A stretch of 64,000 nt of DNA. It comes from Frigidibacter sp. (GTDB lineage Bacteria > Pseudomonadota > Alphaproteobacteria > Rhodobacterales > Rhodobacteraceae). How positions within the stretch are numbered: position 1 is the first letter of the stretch; each line of letters begins with the position of its first letter. Location: the NCBI RefSeq assembly GCF_030695035.1, contig NZ_JAUYTT010000014.1:186001-250000 (forward strand). Reading direction: 5' to 3'. Shown here piece after piece: positions 43,509 through 52,737 of this stretch. The translations under genes and the position numbers were made by a program. The notes beneath the pieces are model-generated. The model was not told the DNA's origin and searched no databases. It saw only the letters and a list, made by a program, of their open reading frames with translations.

Positions 43509-46500
43509 TTGCGCTTCACCCGCCTCAGGCTCAATGGCTTCAAAAGCTTCGTGGACCCGACCGATCTGGTCATCCATGACGGGCTGACCGGCGTTGTCGG
43601 GCCGAATGGCTGCGGCAAGTCCAACCTCCTGGAGGCCTTGCGTTGGGTGATGGGCGAGACGCGGCCCAGTTCGATGCGCGGCGAGGGGATGGAGGATGTG
43701 ATCTTCGCCGGCGCCGCCACCCGCAGCGCGAGGAACTTCGCGGAAGTCGTTCTGACGCTGGACAATTCCGAACGGCTGGCCCCCTCTGGCTTCAACGATG
43801 CCGACACACTGGAGATCGTGCGGCGCATCACCCGCGATGCCGGCAGCGCCTACAAGGTCAACGTCAAGGATGTGCGCGCCCGCGACGTGCAGATGCTGTT
43901 CGCCGATGCCTCGACCGGGGCGCAATCCCCGGCGCTGGTGCGGCAGGGGCAGATCGCCGAGCTGATCAACGCGCGTCCCAAGAACCGGCGGCGGATTCTG
44001 GAGGAGGCGGCGGGCATCTCGGGCCTCTACCAGCGGCGGCATGAGGCGGAACTGCGGCTGACCGGGGCCGAGCAGAACCTGAGCCGCGTCGGCGATGTGG
44101 TGGAGCAGCTGGCGGCGCAGCTGACCACGCTGGCCCGGCAGGCGCGGCAGGCTGCTCGCTACCGCGAGATCGGGGAGGAGCTGCGCAAGGCGGAGGGCAC
44201 GCTGCTCTATCGCCGCTGGCGCGAGGCCGATCAGGCGCGGGCGGCGGCCGAGGAGGATCTGGCGCAGCGCGTTCGCATCGCCGCGCAGGCAGAGGCAGCG
44301 GCCCGGGCCGCCGCCAAGGAGCGGCAGGCTCGCGAGGATGCGCTGCCGCCGCTGCGCGAGGAGGAGGCGATTGCCGGCGCGGTGCTTCAGCGGCTGACGG
44401 TGCAGCGCGACGCGCTGCGCGACCAGCAGGACCGGGCGCGGGCGCTGATCGAGACGCTGACGGCGCGGCTGCAGCAGATCGACCGCGATGCCGAGCGCGA
44501 GGCCGGGCTGAACCGCGATGCGGGTGAGACGATTGATCGGCTCGACTGGGAACAGGCACAGATCCTGAAGGCCGCCGAGGGGCAGGATGAGCGGCTGGCC
44601 GAGGCGCTGGAGGGGGCCAAGGAGGCGGCCGCCGTGCTGGCCGACCGCGAGGAGGCGCTGTCGCAGCTGACCGAGGACGTGGCGCGGCTGTCGGCACGGC
44701 ACCAGTCGGCGCAGCGGCTGCTGGCCGACGCACGCACCGCGCTCGACCGGGCGCGGGCCGCTGCCGAGACCGCCCGCCGCGCCGAGGCCGAGGCCAGCGC
44801 CGCGCAGGACCGGGCCGCCGAGGCCCATGCCGAGGCGGAGGCCGCCCAGACCGAGGCGGCCGAGATCGCCGAAGCCTCGGAAGAGGCGTTGATCGCCGCC
44901 GAGACTTCCCGCGCCGAGGTGCAGACCCGCGAGGCTGCCGCCCGCGCCCAGTATTCCGAGGCCGCGGGCGAGGCCAATGCGCTGCGCGCCGAGGTGGCGG
45001 GGCTGGCCCGGCTGGTGGACCGCGAGAGCCGCGCGGGCACGCAACTGCTCGACCGGGTGCAGGTGCAGCCGGGCTACGAGGCGGCGCTTGGCGCGGCGCT
45101 TGCCGATGACCTGCGCGCGCCGGTGGTAGATGCTGGCGCGGGGTCCGGCTGGGCGCTGCTGCCGGGCTATGATGCGGCGCAGGCGTTGCCTGCGGGCGCG
45201 GCGCCTCTGGCGGCGTTCGTGACGGTGCCGGAGGCGCTGCTGCGGCGGATCGGGCAGATCGGGCTGGTGGACCGGGCGGCGGGCGCGGCCTTGCAGCCGG
45301 CGCTGCTGCCGGGGCAGCGGCTGGTGAGCCTTGAGGGCGATCTGTGGCGGTGGGACGGGTTCCGCGCGGCGGCTGAGGATGCGCCCTCGGCGGCGGCGCT
45401 GCGGCTGCGGCAGCTGAACCGGCTGGTGGAGCTGAAGCGCGATCTGGAAGAGGTGGGCGCCAGGGCCGAGGGTGCGCGGCAGGCGCATGAGGTGCTGACG
45501 GCGCGGCTGGCGGCAGCGACCCGCGCCGATCAGGAGGCGCGCGAGGCCCGCCGCGACGCCGACCGCCGCGTGGCCGAGGCCAGCCGCGCGCAAAGCCGGG
45601 CGGAGGCCGACCGCTCCATCGCCGCGGGCAAGCTGGAAAGCGCCCGCATCGCCCGCGCCCGGCATGAGGAAGAGGCCGAGGAAGCGCAGATCCGGCTGGA
45701 GGATGCCGGCGCCGCGATAGAGGATCTGCCGGAGCTGGAGACGGCGCGCGCCGCGGTCGAGGATGTGAAGCAGACCGTGGAAGCCGCGCGGATGATGATG
45801 ATGGCCCGCCGCGCCGCGCATGACGAGACCCGCCGCGAGGGCGAGGCGCGAACCCGGCGGCGGCAGGAGATCACCAAGGAAATCTCGGGCTGGCGGCTGC
45901 GGCTGGATACGGCGGAAAAGCGCAGCGCCGAACTCGCCGCGCGCCGGGCTGAGACCGCCGAGGAGTTGGACGAGGCAGGGGCCGCGCCCGAGGAGATCGC
46001 GGCGAAGCATGAGGAACTGTCGGAGGCCATCGAGGCCGCCGATGCGCGCCGCGCCCGTGCGGCCGAGGCGCTGGCCATGGCCGAGGCCGCGCTGCGCACG
46101 GTGCAGGGCGCCGAGCGCGAGGCTGAACGGCTGGGCAGCGAGGCCCGCGAGGGCCGCGCCCGCGCCGAGGCCCGCACCGAGGCGGCGCGCGAGACCGTCG
46201 CCCATGCCGCCACCCGGATCTTCGAGGAGACCGAACAGCTGCCGCTGGAGCTGCTGGACAGCCTGGGGGCCGACCCCGAGAAGATGCCGGGCGCCGATGT
46301 GCTGGAGGCCGATGTGGCCCGCCTGCGCCGTCAGCGCGAGGCGCTTGGCGCGGTCAACCTGCGCGCCGAGGAGGATGCCCGCGAGGTGCAGGACGAGCAT
46401 GACACGCTGGCCCGCGAGAAGTTCGACCTGGAAGAGGCGATCCGCAAGCTGCGCGCCGGGATCGCCAGCCTGAACCGCGAGGGGCGCGAACGGCTGCTGA

Positions 46501-46964
46501 CCGCCTTCGAGCAGGTGAATGACAGTTTCCGCACCCTGTTCACCCACCTCTTCGGCGGCGGCGAGGCCAAGCTGGTGCTGGTCGAATCCGATGACCCGCT
46601 GGATGCGGGGCTGGAGATCATGTGCCAGCCGCCGGGCAAGAAGCTGTCCACGCTGTCGCTGCTGTCGGGCGGCGAGCAAACGCTGACCGCGATGGCGCTG
46701 ATCTTCGCGGTGTTTCTGGCCAACCCCGCGCCGATCTGCGTGCTGGACGAGGTGGATGCGCCGCTCGACGATGCCAACGTCACCCGCTTCTGCGACCTTC
46801 TGGACGAGATGACCCGGCGCACCGAGACGCGCTTCCTGATCATCACCCACCATGCGGTGACGATGAGCCGGATGGACCGGCTGTTCGGCGTGACGATGGC
46901 GGAACAGGGCGTCAGCCAGCTGGTCAGTGTGGACCTGAAACGGGCCGCGGCGCTGGTCGCCTAG
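43509..46964 (+). CDS. smc: chromosome segregation protein SMC
   Basis: SMC, 1151 residues from a TTG start that gives MRFTRLRLNGFKSFVDP, the family N-terminus. The track begins 22 codons earlier at an ATG with no homology. Walker A is GPNGCGKSNLLEALRWVMGE near residue 32. Long coiled coils run from about 160 to 510 and 650 to 1000, around a compact hinge (residues about 515-640). The signature LSGGEQTLTAMALIFAVF is near 1050 and Walker B PICVLDEVDAPLDDANV near 1078. With ScpAB it compacts and segregates the chromosome. It overlaps the convergent MOSC gene by four bases. Confidence 0.95.
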   Translation: MRFTRLRLNGFKSFVDPTDLVIHDGLTGVVGPNGCGKSNLLEALRWVMGETRPSSMRGEGMEDVIFAGAATRSARNFAEVVLTLDNSERLAPSGFNDADTLEIVRRITRDAGSAYKVNVKDVRARDVQMLFADASTGAQSPALVRQGQIAELINARPKNRRRILEEAAGISGLYQRRHEAELRLTGAEQNLSRVGDVVEQLAAQLTTLARQARQAARYREIGEELRKAEGTLLYRRWREADQARAAAEEDLAQRVRIAAQAEAAARAAAKERQAREDALPPLREEEAIAGAVLQRLTVQRDALRDQQDRARALIETLTARLQQIDRDAEREAGLNRDAGETIDRLDWEQAQILKAAEGQDERLAEALEGAKEAAAVLADREEALSQLTEDVARLSARHQSAQRLLADARTALDRARAAAETARRAEAEASAAQDRAAEAHAEAEAAQTEAAEIAEASEEALIAAETSRAEVQTREAAARAQYSEAAGEANALRAEVAGLARLVDRESRAGTQLLDRVQVQPGYEAALGAALADDLRAPVVDAGAGSGWALLPGYDAAQALPAGAAPLAAFVTVPEALLRRIGQIGLVDRAAGAALQPALLPGQRLVSLEGDLWRWDGFRAAAEDAPSAAALRLRQLNRLVELKRDLEEVGARAEGARQAHEVLTARLAAATRADQEAREARRDADRRVAEASRAQSRAEADRSIAAGKLESARIARARHEEEAEEAQIRLEDAGAAIEDLPELETARAAVEDVKQTVEAARMMMMARRAAHDETRREGEARTRRRQEITKEISGWRLRLDTAEKRSAELAARRAETAEELDEAGAAPEEIAAKHEELSEAIEAADARRARAAEALAMAEAALRTVQGAEREAERLGSEAREGRARAEARTEAARETVAHAATRIFEETEQLPLELLDSLGADPEKMPGADVLEADVARLRRQREALGAVNLRAEEDAREVQDEHDTLAREKFDLEEAIRKLRAGIASLNREGRERLLTAFEQVNDSFRTLFTHLFGGGEAKLVLVESDDPLDAGLEIMCQPPGKKLSTLSLLSGGEQTLTAMALIFAVFLANPAPICVLDEVDAPLDDANVTRFCDLLDEMTRRTETRFLIITHHAVTMSRMDRLFGVTMAEQGVSQLVSVDLKRAAALVA

Positions 46965-47527
46965 GCCTTGTGCAGCAGGTCACCGGGGCGGACCTCGCCA
47001 TCCTCCACCACCTCGCACAGCAGCCCGCGCAGGCGCAGGGCCGGGTGGCCGGGGGCGGTGATCCAGTCTTTCGCCTCGGTCCCGTAACGCACCTTCCATT
47101 TCACGCAGGCGTCGTTGAACACGTCCGAGACGCGCAGCACCGCCGACCCGGCGCGCAGCAGGCTGCCGGTGGGGATATTCGCTTCGCTGGTGTCCAGATC
47201 GGCAATCATCGTGTCGCCGGGATGCGGGGTGGCCTCGCGGTCGCGCCAGACAAGGTCCATCACCCGGATCGGCAGGATCGAGACCTGGATGCGGGGGTCG
47301 GGGCTGCCATCCTCCAGCCGCATCCAGGGGGCGACGGGCCAGCGTTCGGAGGTGCCGTCCGCATCGAGGATACCCTGCGCCTTGGTCAGCCGCAGCATCG
47401 GCGGATGCAGGCGCTGGCCATAGCCGGGGCGGAAGCAGAGTTGCAGGATCTCGGCTTGGTCCTTGGGCGCGGCGAGGACATGCGGCAAGGCTGCGTCCAG
47501 TTCGGCGCGGGTGGCGGGCATGCTCAT
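46961..47527 (-). CDS. MOSC domain-containing protein
   Basis: A 188-residue MOSC-domain protein, related to the C-terminal domain of molybdenum cofactor sulfurase and to YiiM/YuaD-type proteins. The C-terminal half has VLRVSDVFNDACVKWKVRYG, with a cysteine where these proteins carry sulfur, and GLLCEVVEDGEVRPGDLL. The N-terminal 50 residues are an added helical region. Suggested roles are transfer of sulfur or handling of the molybdenum cofactor. None is shown by context. The start overlaps the stop of the upstream lytic transglycosylase gene by ATGA. Confidence 0.87.
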   Translation of the reverse strand: MSMPATRAELDAALPHVLAAPKDQAEILQLCFRPGYGQRLHPPMLRLTKAQGILDADGTSERWPVAPWMRLEDGSPDPRIQVSILPIRVMDLVWRDREATPHPGDTMIADLDTSEANIPTGSLLRAGSAVLRVSDVFNDACVKWKVRYGTEAKDWITAPGHPALRLRGLLCEVVEDGEVRPGDLLHKA

Positions 47528-48702
47528 AGCGCGGCCAGCAGGGCAGGGGTGGGCCAGGCATCGGCGGGCAGGCCGAGCCGGGCCTGCTCCTTCTGCACCG
47601 CAGCCCGGGTCATCGCGCCGAGGATGCCGTCGATCTTGCCGACATCATGGCCGCGGGCGGCCAGCCGTTCTTGCAACACTTTCATCTGCTCCACTGTCAG
47701 GCCCGGATCGGGATTGCCCGCGTCATAGACCGGCGCGCCCTCCAGCCGCGTGGCGAAGTAGGCGGCGGTGGTGACGTAGACGAAGCTCTGGTTCCACTCG
47801 AAATACACGCGGAAGTTCGGATAGGCCATGAAGGCAGGGCCGTGGCGCCCCATCGGCAGCAGCACCGACCCGGTCAGCCCCTCGGCCAGATCGCCGTTTC
47901 GGGCCTGCACGCCAAGCGCCGCCCACTCGGTGACGGGGAGTTCGGTGTGCAGCCCGGTGCGCGACCAGTCGAGCCCCTCTGGCACCACCACCTCCTGCAG
48001 CCAGGGCTCGCCCGGCCGCCAGCCGAGGTGCTGCAGCATCTTGCCGCCCGACATCAGCGCATCGGCGGGCGAGGTCTTCAGCCGTACATGGCCGTCGCCA
48101 TCGCCATCGACGCCGTTTGTGAGGATATCGCCGGGCAGCATCTGTACCTGCCCGATCTCACCCGCCCATGCGCCTGTGCCGGTGGCCGGGTCGAAATCGC
48201 CGCGGGCGAAAAGCTCGATGGCGGCGAAGATATGGGGGCGGAACAGGTCCGGCCGCCGGCAGTCATACGCCAAGGTTACGAGAGCATTGGCGGTGTTGAA
48301 GTCGCCCTGCACCGCGCCGAAGTCGGTCTCCAGCGCCCAGAAGGCCAGCAGCACGCCGCGCGGGACGCCATACTCCGCCTCGATCCGGGTAAAGAGCGTG
48401 TCGTATTTCGCGGCATTGGCGGTGCCGCGGGTCATGCGGTCCTGGCTGATGACGGCGCGCGAGAACTCGATGAAATCCTTGCGGAACACCCCCTGCGCGC
48501 GGTCGGCGCGGATCACGGCCGGGTCTTCGCGGACCGAGGCGAAGAAGGCATCGACCGTGGCGGCGGGCTGGCCCATCGCAATCGCCTCGGCCTTCAGTCC
48601 GGCGACGAACGCGCGGAACGGGCCGCCGCAATCTGCGAGCGCCGCGGTGGGGCCGATGGCCAGAATCGCGATGGTCGGCAACAGGGCAGCGCGCCGGGAC
48701 AT
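47524..48702 (-). CDS. lytic murein transglycosylase, MltB family with peptidoglycan-binding domain
   Basis: A 392-residue periplasmic enzyme. A Sec signal (RRAALLPTIAILAIGPTAALA) is followed by the MltB/SLT_2 domain with the catalytic glutamate in LLAFWALETDFGAVQGDFNT. It then has GQVQMLPGDILTNGVDGDGDG and NFRVYFEWNQSFVYV, and a C-terminal PG_binding_1 domain (LTVEQMKVLQERLAARGHDV to GAMTRAAVQ). No lipobox is seen, so it is soluble. It cleaves glycan strands without hydrolysis. A TTGCCC-N16-TAGACT element lies about 30 bases upstream. Confidence 0.93.
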   Translation of the reverse strand: MSRRAALLPTIAILAIGPTAALADCGGPFRAFVAGLKAEAIAMGQPAATVDAFFASVREDPAVIRADRAQGVFRKDFIEFSRAVISQDRMTRGTANAAKYDTLFTRIEAEYGVPRGVLLAFWALETDFGAVQGDFNTANALVTLAYDCRRPDLFRPHIFAAIELFARGDFDPATGTGAWAGEIGQVQMLPGDILTNGVDGDGDGHVRLKTSPADALMSGGKMLQHLGWRPGEPWLQEVVVPEGLDWSRTGLHTELPVTEWAALGVQARNGDLAEGLTGSVLLPMGRHGPAFMAYPNFRVYFEWNQSFVYVTTAAYFATRLEGAPVYDAGNPDPGLTVEQMKVLQERLAARGHDVGKIDGILGAMTRAAVQKEQARLGLPADAWPTPALLAAL

Positions 48703-48731
48703 GAGGTCACTCCTTGGGCAATCTGTGGGAG

Positions 48732-48758
48732 TCTAGCTTCGTGACCGGGCGGGGCAAC
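48732..48758 (-). promoter_or_regulatory. putative promoter for the MltB-type gene
   Basis: Read on the minus strand, TTGCCC, 16 bases and TAGACT (within GCTAGACT) lie about 30 bases before the start codon. The right edge is accurate only to about a base. Confidence 0.45.
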
Positions 48759-48901
48759 CGGCTTGCGCGGCGCTTGGGCAGAATGCTGTGGATATCGTTC
48801 ATGCCGCGCTTGCGAGACCCGGCTTTATCAAAGATGAAGTTCGCATACGGAAATCGAGCGAATCTTATCGGGTGCATCGCGCGCACCCGCTGGAGCCCGT
48901 G

Positions 48902-49264
48902 ATGCATGTCCTGATCGTCGTAAGCGACCCCCAACTTGGCATGATCTGGCAGCGGCACCTGCAGGAGGTCTGCCGCAAGGTCGATCTGGTCGGCGGGCAG
49001 GACGCGGCCGTTGCCGTGCTGGAGCGCAACGATGTGCGGGTGATCGTGCTCGACCTCGGGCTGGCCGAGGGCAGCGCGATGGCGGTGGCCGATTATGCCA
49101 GCTACCGCCGCCCCGGTGCCAAGGTGGTGTCGGTCACCCGCGATGCGGTGTTCGCCGACGGGTCGATCTTTCAGCACATGCCCAATGCCTGCGCCTTCCT
49201 GCCGGCGCGGATGCCGCCCTCGGATCTGGCGGCGGTGGTGGAGCATCACGGCCGGGCGGCCTGA
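48902..49264 (+). CDS. receiver-domain-like single-domain protein
   Basis: A 120-residue protein with the fold pattern of a response-regulator receiver and no output domain. It begins MHVLIVVSDPQLGMIWQRHL with one acidic residue at the usual acid-pair site. It continues with VIVLDLGLAEGSAMAVADYA, where the central aspartate sits at the phospho-acceptor position, and VVSVTRD with the switch threonine. Only one acid-pair residue is evident, so phosphorylation is uncertain. The ATG at 48902 has a GGAG six bases before its spacer. No histidine kinase gene is nearby. Confidence 0.75.
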   Translation: MHVLIVVSDPQLGMIWQRHLQEVCRKVDLVGGQDAAVAVLERNDVRVIVLDLGLAEGSAMAVADYASYRRPGAKVVSVTRDAVFADGSIFQHMPNACAFLPARMPPSDLAAVVEHHGRAA

Positions 49265-49278
49265 CGCTCCACACCTGT

Positions 49279-50262
49279 TCAGGACAGCCGCTCGCGCCCA
49301 TGCGGAGCGTCAAAGTCCAGCACCGGGTTGATCGGGATGATCCGGTTCGGATTGATGGTGTCGTGGCTGTAGTGGTAGTGGCGCACGTAATGGTCGGGCC
49401 GCACCGTCGCCGCCACGCCCGGCACCTGATAGAGGTCGCGGGTATAGGCCCAGAGGTTCGGGTAATCGATCAGCCGCCGGCGGTTGCACTTGAAATGCAG
49501 GTGATAGACCGGATCGAACCGCACCAGCGTGGTGAACAGCCGCCAATCCGCCTCGGTCAGCGTATCCCCCAGCAGATAGCGCTGGCCCGCCAGCCGGTCC
49601 TCCAGCCAGTCCAAGCTGTCGAACAGCGCGTGGACGGCCTTGTCATAGGGCCCTTGCGCCGTGGCGAAGCCGGCCTTGTAGACGCCGTTGTTCACGGTGT
49701 CATAGATCCGGGCATTCACCGCCTCAATCTCGGGGCGGAGGGGTTCGGGCCAGTAGTCATGGGTGTTGCCCGTCAGCGCGTCGAAGGCCGAGTTGAACAT
49801 GCGGATGATCTCGGCGCTTTCATTCGACACGATCCTGCCCTGCGCCTTGTCCCACAGCACCGGCACGGTGACGCGGCCGGAGATATCCGGCACGGCGCGG
49901 GTGTAGAGGTCGCGCAGGAAGGGCAGGCCGAAGAGCTGATCGCCGGTGGCGCCGGGGAAATCGGTGGAGAAAGTCCAGCCATCGTCCAGCATGTCGGGAT
50001 GCACGGCCGACACGCCCACCAGCGGCTCCAGCCCCTTCAGCGCCCGGAAGATCAGCGTGCGATGCGCCCAGGGGCAGGCATAGGAGACGTAGAGGTGATA
50101 GCGCCGGGCCTCGGCGGCAAAGCCGCCCTCGCCGCTTGGCCCCGGCGCGCCATCCGCGGTGATCCAGTTGCGAAAGCCTGAGGTGGAACGCTGGAACGCG
50201 CCGCCGGTCTTGGAGGTGTCATACCACTCCGAAGACCATTTTCCGTCGATGAGTTGACCCAT
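49279..50262 (-). CDS. glutathionyl-hydroquinone reductase (YqjG/Xi-class GST)
   Basis: A 327-residue Xi-class glutathione transferase. It reduces glutathionyl-hydroquinones to hydroquinone with a catalytic cysteine, here in HLYVSYACPWAHRTLIFRAL. Further marks are MGQLIDGKWSSEWYDTSKTG at the start, PVLWDKAQGRIVSNESAEII, and YLLGDTLTEADWRLFTTLVRFD. The end (HYSHDTINPNRIIPINP) is highly conserved in this class. I start at MGQLIDG with GGAGGATCCC before it. The ORF track extension is not homologous. It is a single gene, divergent from the small gene at 50.5 kb. Confidence 0.93.
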   Translation of the reverse strand: MGQLIDGKWSSEWYDTSKTGGAFQRSTSGFRNWITADGAPGPSGEGGFAAEARRYHLYVSYACPWAHRTLIFRALKGLEPLVGVSAVHPDMLDDGWTFSTDFPGATGDQLFGLPFLRDLYTRAVPDISGRVTVPVLWDKAQGRIVSNESAEIIRMFNSAFDALTGNTHDYWPEPLRPEIEAVNARIYDTVNNGVYKAGFATAQGPYDKAVHALFDSLDWLEDRLAGQRYLLGDTLTEADWRLFTTLVRFDPVYHLHFKCNRRRLIDYPNLWAYTRDLYQVPGVAATVRPDHYVRHYHYSHDTINPNRIIPINPVLDFDAPHGRERLS

Positions 50263-50466
50263 GGGATCCTCCTTGTTGCAGCCAACATAAGGGGAAACGG
50301 CGACCCTCGGAACGCCGGCCTCCGCGCAGCGCCCTTGCGTAGGCGCACAGGTTGCAGCGGGAACTTCGCTCGTGCGCACAGGCTTGTGGGTGCCCGCAAC
50401 CGATCACGGCTTGGTTAACTTGATTTTTGTCGATGCTCCGTCATGCTGGCAGGCAGGGAGATGCAC

Positions 50467-50817
50467 ATGATCGAAGACCTGCCCAAAGACATCCGCGCCG
50501 GTTTGGACGAGGCGCGCCGGCGCAGCCAGAAGCGCACATCCCGGCTGCGGGTGCAGGCCGGGGACAATCTGTGGCGGGTGCTGCGGCAATGGCCCGGCGG
50601 CTTTGCGCTGGATGCGGCGCAGGTCTCGCATCTGCGCGGGCTGGTCGATCTCTACGATGGCAGCCGGCACCTGATGCAATACCTGATAGTCGCCTCGGCG
50701 GTCGAGGACGGTGAGCTGATCTGCCTGGTGAAAAGCGCCACCCCCGTCACCGACCGCGCCCCGCTGGACTTCGAGCGGGACGAGTCGGCGCCAGTGGGCT
50801 ATCTGCCGCGGGCGTAG
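50467..50817 (+). CDS. conserved hypothetical protein (116 aa)
   Basis: A 116-residue basic-to-neutral protein that I cannot place in a named family. The N-terminal 30 residues are strongly charged (DLPKDIRAGLDEARRRSQKR). The rest looks like a compact beta-rich domain (RLRVQAGDNLWRVLRQWPGG, HLMQYLIVASAVEDGELICL). The ATG at 50467 is preferred to the one two codons before because GGGAG is then at normal distance. It has no signal peptide or membrane helix. It converges on the PatB-type gene. Proteins like this seem common in the family, by recollection only. Confidence 0.65.
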   Translation: MIEDLPKDIRAGLDEARRRSQKRTSRLRVQAGDNLWRVLRQWPGGFALDAAQVSHLRGLVDLYDGSRHLMQYLIVASAVEDGELICLVKSATPVTDRAPLDFERDESAPVGYLPRA

Positions 50818-50838
50818 GCCGCCGCGGCAGATACCGGA

Positions 50839-52011
50839 CTATTGCAGATCGGCGAAGGCCACGCGCAGCCGTTCCACTGCTTCCTCCACCACCGCCCGCG
50901 GCGTGGCGAGGTTGAAGCGCAGGAAGCTCTCGCCGCCCTTGCCGAAGCTGCCGCCGTGGTTGACGGCGATCTTGGCGCCCTTCTCGACCCGTTCGGCAAA
51001 TTCCGCGGGCGCCATCCCGGTGCCCTCGAAATCCACCCAAGCCAGATAGGTCGACTCCAGCGGCATCGAGCGCAGGCCGGGGATCGCGTTGATGGCGTCG
51101 TCAAAGAGCTTCCGGTTCCCGTCGAGATAAGCCACCACCTCATCGACCCAGGCCGCACCCTCGGGCGAATAGGCCGCAGTGATCATGTGCAGGCCAAAGC
51201 TGTTGGGCGAGATGCCAAGCGCCGCCATCCGCTTGCCGAAACTCGCGCGCAGCCCCGGATCGGGTATGATGACATTGCCGATATGGCTGCCAGCGATGTT
51301 GAAGGTCTTGGTGCCGGCGGTCATCATCACCAGCCGGTCCAGGATCTGCGGCGCGGCGAGCGGCATGACGGTGTGCTTGGCGCCGGGGAAGACGAGGTCA
51401 TGGTGGATCTCGTCCGACACAAGGATCATGTCGTGGCGCACGCAGAACTCGGCGACCGCCTGCAGCTCCTCCACCGACCAGACCCGCCCGCCGGGGTTGT
51501 GGGGCGAACACAGGATCAGCATCTTCTCGCGCCCGGTCAGCAGCGCTTCCCAGCCGGCGAAATCCATCTGGTGGGCGCCGTCCATCACTGTCAGCGGGCA
51601 TTCGGTCACCGTGCGCCCGGCGGCGGTGATCACGCGGGCAAAGGCGTGATAAACCGGCGTCATCAGCATCACCGCATCGCCCGGCGCCGTGAAGGCATCG
51701 ACGCAAAGCCCGGTGCCGTTGACCAGCCCGTGGGTGGTGAAGATCCACTCCGGTGCGACCTCCCAGCCATGCCGGTTGGCCATCCACCACTGGATCGCGG
51801 CCAGATAGGCGCTGTCATCGCCGAAATAGCCATAGACCCCATGCGCGGCCATCCGCTCCACCGCGTCCTGCACCACCTGCGGGGGGCGGAAATCCATGTC
51901 GGCGACCCACATGGCGATTCCGTCCTCGGCGGGCACGCCATAGATCGGCTGCATCATGTCCCATTTTGCACAATGGGTGCCGCGGCGCTCGATGATCTCG
52001 TCAAAGCTCAT
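50839..52011 (-). CDS. MalY/PatB family aminotransferase (cystathionine beta-lyase type)
   Basis: A 390-residue fold-type I PLP enzyme of the MalY/PatB family, which typically acts as a cystathionine or cysteine-S-conjugate beta-lyase. The N-terminus MSFDEIIERRGTHCAKWDMM and MWVADMDFRPP are family-typical. CSPHNPGGRVWSVEELQAVA and VSDEIHHDLVFPGAKH follow, and the PLP lysine is in TAGTKTFNIAGSHIGN. The C-terminal arginine that binds the substrate carboxylate is in SFLRFNLATPR. It could feed methionine synthesis or release sulfide from cysteine. It stands alone, divergent from the deformylase cluster. Confidence 0.92.
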   Translation of the reverse strand: MSFDEIIERRGTHCAKWDMMQPIYGVPAEDGIAMWVADMDFRPPQVVQDAVERMAAHGVYGYFGDDSAYLAAIQWWMANRHGWEVAPEWIFTTHGLVNGTGLCVDAFTAPGDAVMLMTPVYHAFARVITAAGRTVTECPLTVMDGAHQMDFAGWEALLTGREKMLILCSPHNPGGRVWSVEELQAVAEFCVRHDMILVSDEIHHDLVFPGAKHTVMPLAAPQILDRLVMMTAGTKTFNIAGSHIGNVIIPDPGLRASFGKRMAALGISPNSFGLHMITAAYSPEGAAWVDEVVAYLDGNRKLFDDAINAIPGLRSMPLESTYLAWVDFEGTGMAPAEFAERVEKGAKIAVNHGGSFGKGGESFLRFNLATPRAVVEEAVERLRVAFADLQ

Positions 52012-52205
52012 GGGAAGTCCTTTGGGGAAGTTGTTCGTTCTGGTTAGCGTGAGGGATTTGGGAAGTCATCCTGATCTGGAGTAGTATTCCGCGCCACTGT
52101 CCGCGAAATGCCCATTCCTGCGGAATTTCGGATCTCCACGACTACCTCTTGGGCGCGGACGTGCTCCCCGTTGCGAAACGTCGCGCCATCGCCTAAATCC
52201 GGGCA

Positions 52206-52727
52206 ATGACCCTGCGCCATATCCTGATCCATCCCGATCCTCGCCTCAAGAAGGTCTGCGACCCCGTGGCGCAGATCGATGACGAATTGCGCGCGCTCGC
52301 GGATGACATGCTCGCCACGATGTATGACGCGCCGGGCGTCGGTCTTGCCGCGCCGCAGGTCGGCGTGACGCGCCGGGTGCTGGTGATGGACTGCGTCAAG
52401 GACCTCAAGGCGCAGCCGCGCCCGATGGTGCTGATCAACCCCGAGGTCACCTGGACCTCGGCCGAGACCAGCACCTATGAGGAGGGCTGCCTGTCGATCC
52501 CCGAGCAATATGCCGATGTGACTCGCCCCGCCGAGGTGCGCGTGCGCTGGCTGGGGCTGGATGGCAAGCTGCATGAGGAAGGGTTCGAGGGCCTGTGGTC
52601 CACCTGCGTGCAGCACGAGATCGACCACCTGAACGGCAAGCTGTTCATCGATTACCTGGGCCCGCTGAAGCGGCAGATGATCACCCGCAAGATGGAAAAG
52701 CTGAAGCGCGAGATGGCCCGCGCATGA
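52206..52727 (+). CDS. def: peptide deformylase, catalytically complete copy
   Basis: Peptide deformylase, 173 residues, which removes the formyl group from nascent proteins. All three motifs are intact: [19 protein letters not shown] with the metal-ligand cysteine, and QHEIDHLNG with both histidine ligands and the catalytic glutamate. This is presumably the main housekeeping enzyme. It begins a tight cluster of three deformylase paralogues and fmt, with 10 bases to the next. The intergenic region before it (about 190 bases) separates it from the divergent PatB gene. Confidence 0.96.
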   Translation: MTLRHILIHPDPRLKKVCDPVAQIDDELRALADDMLATMYDAPGVGLAAPQVGVTRRVLVMDCVKDLKAQPRPMVLINPEVTWTSAETSTYEEGCLSIPEQYADVTRPAEVRVRWLGLDGKLHEEGFEGLWSTCVQHEIDHLNGKLFIDYLGPLKRQMITRKMEKLKREMARA

Positions 52728-52737
52728 AAGGCGCGGC

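Noticed and set aside
42933-46853. 1306-residue ORF antisense to smc
   Set aside because: It is a shadow frame kept open by GC-rich third codon positions. Its translation is low-complexity Arg/Gly/Leu/His-rich, and only the last 150 codons (the GNAT protein) show a real family.
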